NCBI GenBank assembly: GCA_946627325.1
Contig: CAMOVK010000001.1
Coordinates: forward strand, 1 to 64,000
DNA: 64,000 nt
Direction of reading: 5' to 3'
Source: an uncultured Prevotella sp.
GTDB lineage: Bacteria; Bacteroidota; Bacteroidia; Bacteroidales; Bacteroidaceae
The position numbers were made by a program, and so were the translations under genes. Shown here one piece after another: positions 57,652-64,000 of the stretch (its first letter is position 1; each line of letters opens with the position of its first letter). Under the pieces are notes generated by a model. The model was not told the DNA's origin, did no database searches, and was given only the letters and a program-made list of their open reading frames with translations.

Positions 57652-60600
57652 TTATTTCCTTATCGTCATGGTTTTGCCTGTGGCATTATCACGAACGATA
57701 TACACACCTTGCGACAACGTCGAGAGTGCGTTCTTGCCAGTTGCTACTACCTGTCCGGATGTTGAATAGACTGTCAGCGAAGCGTCGGCGATATTCCATT
57801 TGTCGCCATTTACTTCGTTGATACCCACGATTACAGGAGTATTCGACAGTGGCGATTCGAGTTTATCCTCGCCATAGAGAGCCGTCACATTGAACGAATA
57901 TGTACCTGGCTCTGGCAGAGCAGTGTCGAACACTGTTGTCGAACCATTGATTTCGCCTACACAAACGTCGTTGACGTAGATGCGATAGCCCGTCACTGGC
58001 AGCGTCACTGCGGAGCCACTCGACTGCTCGAAACTAACATCGTCGAGCATAAGTCCCAAAGCATTGAAGGTAGTATGCTTAATAGCGAAATACTTAGCAC
58101 CATCGGGCAGAAGTATGCCGTTTTGTTCCCAAGCTGTATTCTTAACCGAGAACGAACCTAAATGCTTGAAGTTGGAGAGCTGACGGTCGGTATCGGAATA
58201 GTACACCTCGTAGGTTTCGTTTCCGAATTGCTGCGTTGGAGCCTTTGTATAGAAAGAAACTATCTGTCGCTTACCTGTCAGTTCTGGAGAGACTATCCAG
58301 TCGGCAGATCTTGCACCTACTGTTGCGGTAACGACAGGACACATCGACAAGAGATACTGACTGCCTGAATGAGGCATAAATCCTGCTTCCTCAACATTGT
58401 CAAAGACTACCTCTGGACGGAACACTTGCCAAGCCATTCGCTCACCGGCATGTTCGTAGGTAGATGAACCCGCAGAAACATAGGTCAGTTCGTTATCGCC
58501 ATCGTAAAGCATCCAGTCGCCCAATTCGCCATATCGATTGGTTTCCGTAATACCACCGACGCTAAACGCTGGGAACGTAGTAGTGTTGTCGAATGTTTCA
58601 GTTACAATCACTGGCAGGATTGTTGTAGCCTGTCCAGGTGATGTCCATTTGAGGTTTACCATTGGGTCTGTTGCCTCTGTCGCTACCAAGTCGTTTATTG
58701 CCGGCAAATCGTTTTGCACGGTGTAGAACGTAGAAGTAGATTCATTATTGTCGGCTTGCTGGTCGGCAGATGCGATTACAACACCTTTAAGAGTTGTGTT
58801 TTCTTGCCATGCAGCCGATGGAGAGAACTCAAATCGGAATTGCGCTTTACCAGTATAAGCAGCCAATTCGCTTCCCTGCTGCTCACCAAGCAGATGGGTA
58901 CGCACTACGTTGTTACCCTGTCCGTCAACCGTTTGATAGGTAGCCACGAGTTGCACCTTATAGTCTGCTGCTGCTTCGGCTCCGAGATTAGACACTTCGA
59001 CAATGGCAGACTGACTGGAGTTGACACGTCCTGCCATCGGGGCTGTCAGCGATGCAGAGAAATCGCGACTGCTCGTGCTATAAACTTGGATGTTGTCGAT
59101 AAGCGTACGGGTAGCTGCTTTTGCCTCAATACGGAAGATAAACACTGCGTAGTTGGCACCTGAAAGTGCATCGATATCGATAATTTCCTGACGCCATGCA
59201 GCCTCGCCCGAAAGCGACTTGAAGTCGATTGTCTTGATAAGTTCGTTGGGTTCAGCATTTTGTTCTACATTAGCGAAAATAGTCAGTGTAGCATCTGCTC
59301 CTGGCGTTGCTAAGTAGTCGAACACGAGTTTAGGCTTCACAGCTGTGCGCATATCGATTTTTCCCGACATGAGCGATATCACATCACCACGCATTTGAGT
59401 GTTCAGGGCTATAGAACCGCCATCGCCTTCGCTCGACTCTGATGCGAGTTCTACATCTCCAGCACCTTCACTGTCGAACGACCATATATGGTCAAGACTT
59501 CTACCTTTGAACGATTCTTTATACGGTAATTCATCTTTGTCGCCCACTACGAGTGATGCTATCACTTGCTGGCTCTCACCATAGTCGTTGAAGGCACTGA
59601 TGGCATACATCAAAAGGTCTTGTTTGCCCGTGTCTATATCAGCTATTCCTGCGTCATAAACGTTGTCGGTAGTTTGGTCTATCTCTGGCTGCAAATAGCC
59701 GTTGATAATTGGGAAAATCTTGTAAGTCACTCCCTCAGGGTCGGCAAAGCCTCCACGAGCGCCTTTGCCATCAGCTTTGTCCCACATAAGCACTGCTGTG
59801 TTATCACCATTATCCACTATGCGGAAATTGGAAGGAGGTGCAGGATAATCGCGTCCTACGAATGTAGAAATTATTGTTGCCTCTCCTCTGCCTGCTGCAT
59901 TATAAGCCACCACCGTGTAGGTATATGAACCTTCATTTGGGAAGTTGTCGTAAACATCGAATGTAGCACCAGGTGCAGGGTTGTTTTTAGTTGCCACAGC
60001 CTTTCCATCGCTACTGCGAGTGACTTCTATTCTGCTAATCGACTGCAGTGGGGTGCCTTCGCCTGTTGTTGTTGGAGCCGTAATATGAAGTGTTGCTGAG
60101 AGTGCCCCGTTGGGAGCATTCTCTATTTCCACTGCTGGAGCCGCAGGAGCCGACGTTTCTGTTACCTCTATTGAAAGGTCGGTCATCCACAGATAATAGT
60201 GGAAAGCGTTGCTTATACAGTGGAAACCGATGTAGTACAAACCATCGGTATCAACGGTGAAATCGGCACTATATGTACGATAGTCTTTGTGAGAGATTTC
60301 AAATGCGGGCAGTAGTTCTGTTGTCATCGCAGCAGCAGTATTGGCTTTGCCCATAAACACTTCGAGTTTCTCTGGGAAAGCTTCGTTATCGCAACTTGCC
60401 TTAAACGAGAGTCTGTATTGCTTTCCTTGTTGCATCTTCAGCGGCGGTGTAACGAGCCAGTCATCAGCACGATTGTTTTCGTTGAAGACATAGCCGACTT
60501 CGTTCTGATTGCCTATTCCCCATGAACTTCCATCGCCATTGGCATCAATGATGGTATAGAGGTAAATAGTATTTAAATCGCTGAAATTCTCGAAATAAGG

Positions 60601-62067
60601 AGGTATGATATACTCGCCCACCTTCACGTGTTGCGTTGCTCCATCGTTACTTTGCATACCCTGATGCACAGCTCTTACGAGGAAGGTATAGTAACGCAGT
60701 TGTTCGGTGTCGATTGTTGTTGTCCATGAAGTTGTGGTCAGTCCCTGCGCTACAACTTGTTGTTCGGGCAGTTGCATGATGGCATACGTAACCTTTGAAG
60801 GGTCGATTAGTCCACCATTTAATCCTTGCATTGGCGGTGCTGTCCATGAAACGGTGGCTTGATTGCCCTCTATTGTCAGTCGAACATCTTTAGGCGCAGC
60901 AAGGACATCTGGTCCCGACCATATTTTGAAGATATCGTCGGGGCTTGCACCTGCGGAGTTTGAGACTATAACTTTTATCTCGTGACTTCCCGTAGATATA
61001 TTGTTCTGCTGAATTGCTACGTGCTGGCCAGCAGGTGCTTGTCCGTTCTTGATTGTCTGGTTGTCTAATAATACAATATAGTTGACTTGTCCCGTGAGGT
61101 CATTACCTGCAAAAGTCTTTGTCGGTAGGTCGAAATCGATTGCGAAGTCGTTCATTTTTTCGAGCGTGTTCACAGCCTTGAAGTTGCTCACTCCTATAGG
61201 TGCCTCTGCCGCTGCCGATTGCTCTTCAACAGCCATAACGTTGATGTCGAGCGACGAGCGTATGGTGCCTACCTTCTGCGAAGCGGCTGTTGATAGGTCA
61301 ACCTCAATCATTGAGTATGAGTCATCGTCGAGGTGTCCTGCCCAATAGAGTTTGTTCGTTCTGCTGTCGATACATGCACTATGTTTGCCTATGCCTGGCA
61401 TGAAACCAGTAGAACCTATCATTGAGAATTCTCCAGTCTGTTTGTTGAACGAGTAGAGGGCTCCATCGAAATAACCTATGGCATAACACTTGCCGTCGTT
61501 TGTTGCTGCCATAGCTATCGGGCGCACATAGTTCTCCATGTTGACCGATGCCACCTTGACACGTGTCCAATTGTTATAGTCAACATATGCAATCTCGTAG
61601 GGATAGCCGTCGGCATGGTAGTACATACCATAAGCGCGTTTCGTGGCTTTGTCGTAGGCTGGGCTACAAACGGCATAATAGGCTGCTCTACCCCTATCAG
61701 TTCCGTTTTCAGAATAGGTCTGAGTAGAGAAGTTATAAGAATAGGAGCGCACCTTTTCCTCCGACGATGAGTATCGCTGGAAGTAAATCACATCTCCGTC
61801 AATGGCTCCACCAGCATTAGCTTCGAGTCCGCTGTCCTGCACGAGCAATTGGGGCATCAGGTTGGTGGTAGATAGGGTATATATACCATTTTTTGTACCT
61901 GCCGTATATTTGTCGGGCGTTGACATATTAACAACGAAATTGACCTGCTGTACAGCCTTTTTCTTTGTCAGTGCAGCACTGCCGTCGGCATTTCCCTGCG
62001 CCATAGACGACAATGGCAGGATTAACGCCAACGATAATGAGCGAAAAAATGTTTTAATCAGTTTCAT
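57652..62067 (-). CDS. Large secreted multidomain protein (FN3-like and choice-of-anchor-J-like domains) with T9SS C-terminal sorting domain
   Basis: Signal peptide MKLIKTFFRSLSLALILPLSSMAQ; FDNTTTFPAFSVGG...DWIVSPELTGKRQIVSFYTKA; C-terminal LTVYSTSGQVVATGKNALSTLSQGVYIVRDNATGKTMTIRK. Confidence 0.88.
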   Translation of the reverse strand: MKLIKTFFRSLSLALILPLSSMAQGNADGSAALTKKKAVQQVNFVVNMSTPDKYTAGTKNGIYTLSTTNLMPQLLVQDSGLEANAGGAIDGDVIYFQRYSSSEEKVRSYSYNFSTQTYSENGTDRGRAAYYAVCSPAYDKATKRAYGMYYHADGYPYEIAYVDYNNWTRVKVASVNMENYVRPIAMAATNDGKCYAIGYFDGALYSFNKQTGEFSMIGSTGFMPGIGKHSACIDSRTNKLYWAGHLDDDSYSMIEVDLSTAASQKVGTIRSSLDINVMAVEEQSAAAEAPIGVSNFKAVNTLEKMNDFAIDFDLPTKTFAGNDLTGQVNYIVLLDNQTIKNGQAPAGQHVAIQQNNISTGSHEIKVIVSNSAGASPDDIFKIWSGPDVLAAPKDVRLTIEGNQATVSWTAPPMQGLNGGLIDPSKVTYAIMQLPEQQVVAQGLTTTSWTTTIDTEQLRYYTFLVRAVHQGMQSNDGATQHVKVGEYIIPPYFENFSDLNTIYLYTIIDANGDGSSWGIGNQNEVGYVFNENNRADDWLVTPPLKMQQGKQYRLSFKASCDNEAFPEKLEVFMGKANTAAAMTTELLPAFEISHKDYRTYSADFTVDTDGLYYIGFHCISNAFHYYLWMTDLSIEVTETSAPAAPAVEIENAPNGALSATLHITAPTTTGEGTPLQSISRIEVTRSSDGKAVATKNNPAPGATFDVYDNFPNEGSYTYTVVAYNAAGRGEATIISTFVGRDYPAPPSNFRIVDNGDNTAVLMWDKADGKGARGGFADPEGVTYKIFPIINGYLQPEIDQTTDNVYDAGIADIDTGKQDLLMYAISAFNDYGESQQVIASLVVGDKDELPYKESFKGRSLDHIWSFDSEGAGDVELASESSEGDGGSIALNTQMRGDVISLMSGKIDMRTAVKPKLVFDYLATPGADATLTIFANVEQNAEPNELIKTIDFKSLSGEAAWRQEIIDIDALSGANYAVFIFRIEAKAATRTLIDNIQVYSTSSRDFSASLTAPMAGRVNSSQSAIVEVSNLGAEAAADYKVQLVATYQTVDGQGNNVVRTHLLGEQQGSELAAYTGKAQFRFEFSPSAAWQENTTLKGVVIASADQQADNNESTSTFYTVQNDLPAINDLVATEATDPMVNLKWTSPGQATTILPVIVTETFDNTTTFPAFSVGGITETNRYGELGDWMLYDGDNELTYVSAGSSTYEHAGERMAWQVFRPEVVFDNVEEAGFMPHSGSQYLLSMCPVVTATVGARSADWIVSPELTGKRQIVSFYTKAPTQQFGNETYEVYYSDTDRQLSNFKHLGSFSVKNTAWEQNGILLPDGAKYFAIKHTTFNALGLMLDDVSFEQSSGSAVTLPVTGYRIYVNDVCVGEINGSTTVFDTALPEPGTYSFNVTALYGEDKLESPLSNTPVIVGINEVNGDKWNIADASLTVYSTSGQVVATGKNALSTLSQGVYIVRDNATGKTMTIRK

Positions 62068-62086
62068 AGAATCAAATTATGTAGTG

Positions 62087-63985
62087 TTATTTCTTAACGA
62101 TTTTTCGTCCGCCTACGATGTATATTCCTTTTGAAGGAGTCTCAACAGGACGTCCTTGCAGGTCATATACTACCGACGAAGTTGCCTCGGTCAAAGTAGT
62201 TTCTTCTATTCCAGTTGCTCCTTCGAGTGTCACTGTGTTTGAAAGGCGCGAATGTCCCATATTGTAAACCACTCCTACTCGATAGTCGTGACTGCCGTTT
62301 ACAGAACTATCGGTATAGGTTGTCACCCCTGGTTGCAGCGCTGCATACACTTTACGGTCGCGATATACTATGAAATTCTCGCGTTCGAGTTGCGCTGGTT
62401 CATAGGTAATATCGTCGAGCATCAAAGCATAAGCGTCGGCTGAGATTACACGTATGGCAAAAAACTTTGTTCCTTCAGGTAGCAATGCATCGTATTGAGT
62501 CCAGTCGGTAGGCACGTTATCCTCCAGACGAAGTAGTGTGAAATCTTCTACTCCGTTAGTGGTTGTAGAGTAGTAAATCTCGAAAGTTTCCTTATAATTT
62601 ACCGACATTGCCTTAGCGAAGAACGATATAGTCTGACTATTTCCTGACAACATGGGTGAAATAAGCCAATCGTCGTTGTGCCCTTCTGGTGTTTGCGAAC
62701 CCACCGAAGCCAGGCACATGAGATATTGTTGACCGCTATAAGGTGCAAACTCGGGGTTAGTAGTAGTGTTGATGCCAATTGCTTCTGGATTAAACACTAT
62801 AAAAGCCATTGGTGAACCTTCGCCATCAAAATCCACACCATTTACTCCGTAGGTAAAAGCGAAGTCGTTATCGACTGTTTTCCAGAAGCCGAAACCACCC
62901 ATTGACCATGGGGCATAAAGGTCGAAACCATCGGTCGTTTTAGTGTTGTTACCTATTTCGGGTAATGTCCAGTTTAGCACCACGCGACCTTTTTCATCTA
63001 CTTCGCCCATTAGGTCATCAACGTATGGCATATCGGGCTGCATCACTTCCATCTCGACAGGTCCAGCCTCATTGTCGGAAAGGTCGAGGTCGGGAGAGTA
63101 TTCCACCTTAGCAGTGAACTCTATTGTTGGGTTGTCAATAATCGAAGGTGTCACATAGAAGAATCGCGCAAGGTCGTAGTAAGTTGGAATATTACTTGCA
63201 TCGGTAACCGTTTCAAACAGTTCGCCATCTTTATAGAGATGCACCTTGTAGCCTTTTGCCGTTTCCTCACCGAGGTTGGTCACCTTTACAGTTATCATCG
63301 ACTCTACATCGACTGCTCCGTGCTGGGGTACAGTCACTTTGGCTTGAAGGTTGTATTTCAAATAATCAAGAACATAGACATTGTCGATGACAAACGAGCG
63401 GTCGATGGTCTGTTGCTGTGGCTCGAAGTTAATCATTATCCATGGTTCCGATTTATATGCTGCGAGCGATACTACTTCCCTTCCCCACGAATTGCCAGAG
63501 GATGATTTGTAGTCGTACGACTTCAGCAATTCTTTCGTGCCATCTGCCTTTGTAACATAGACGTTCATCTGCATATCATAACCTCCCCATACTCCCTGCG
63601 AGAACATCAGTGCAGGGTTAGCAGCTGACGACAGGTCGATTTTTCCTGTATTGATTGTAGAGCGGTCATCCTTTTCATAGAGAGTAAGTACCATTGCACC
63701 ATATTCATCATCGACGGAGAATTGGCCTGATATTCCAAAACTGCTCCATCCAGAATTGTCGCCCCACCAGAAGTAGCCCGATGGATTGCTTTTATCGAAC
63801 GAATCGTGGAAAGGAAGGGCGTAAGGGTCGCCACAAACGACTCCATTGGAGCGAACTTTGTCGCCTTCGGAACCATCGACAACGGCAGAAACACGATAGT
63901 AAACTCTCGACTGCTTACCTGTCAAAACCACGGTGTTATCGGTGTATTCTGTACTAGTGAGATTGGTAGCCACTTCGTCGCCCAC
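62087..63985 (-). CDS. Paralogous secreted protein (choice-of-anchor-J-like), partial; continues beyond window
   Basis: DDWLISPMLSGNSQTISFFAKAMSVNYKETFEIYYSTT parallels the preceding gene; C-terminal VVYDLQGRPVETPSKGIYIVGGRKIVKK. Confidence 0.82.
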   Translation of the reverse strand: MGDEVATNLTSTEYTDNTVVLTGKQSRVYYRVSAVVDGSEGDKVRSNGVVCGDPYALPFHDSFDKSNPSGYFWWGDNSGWSSFGISGQFSVDDEYGAMVLTLYEKDDRSTINTGKIDLSSAANPALMFSQGVWGGYDMQMNVYVTKADGTKELLKSYDYKSSSGNSWGREVVSLAAYKSEPWIMINFEPQQQTIDRSFVIDNVYVLDYLKYNLQAKVTVPQHGAVDVESMITVKVTNLGEETAKGYKVHLYKDGELFETVTDASNIPTYYDLARFFYVTPSIIDNPTIEFTAKVEYSPDLDLSDNEAGPVEMEVMQPDMPYVDDLMGEVDEKGRVVLNWTLPEIGNNTKTTDGFDLYAPWSMGGFGFWKTVDNDFAFTYGVNGVDFDGEGSPMAFIVFNPEAIGINTTTNPEFAPYSGQQYLMCLASVGSQTPEGHNDDWLISPMLSGNSQTISFFAKAMSVNYKETFEIYYSTTTNGVEDFTLLRLEDNVPTDWTQYDALLPEGTKFFAIRVISADAYALMLDDITYEPAQLERENFIVYRDRKVYAALQPGVTTYTDSSVNGSHDYRVGVVYNMGHSRLSNTVTLEGATGIEETTLTEATSSVVYDLQGRPVETPSKGIYIVGGRKIVKK

Positions 63986-64000
63986 CTTATTATATATGTT

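Overview
This is a Bacteroidales chromosomal window, probably Prevotellaceae-like. Promoters of the TAnnTTTG -7 type recur through it. Most of the window is recognisable housekeeping or envelope sequence. It contains a type IX secretion (T9SS) core cluster (porP/sprF-gldKLMN, ~2.65-8.85 kb). It also encodes several probable T9SS cargo proteins with C-terminal sorting-like tails, metG, argS, korAB, secDF, recG, ispD, NAD kinase, a tRNA-Arg(CCT), HU, Fur-family/permease, Hsp20, TonB-receptor and GH16/GH18 genes. A glycan/envelope locus spans ~24.3-28.6 kb. The most unusual non-coding signal is a dispersed family of four intergenic arrays at 2511-2593, 41881-41963, 49374-49456 and 57543-57625. 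Each array is 4 units of an imperfect 17-bp palindrome (about GRAAAGNNATGCTTTYC) at an exact 22-bp period (83 bp total), with variable 5-bp spacers. They do not look like CRISPR or coding sequence. The most interesting protein-level signal is a LicC-like nucleotidyltransferase fused to a HisC/CobD-type PLP enzyme, next to a LicD-family gene and a flippase. This suggests a phospho-aminoalcohol surface-decoration module. All calls come from reading the sequence and supplied translations; no database search was run.
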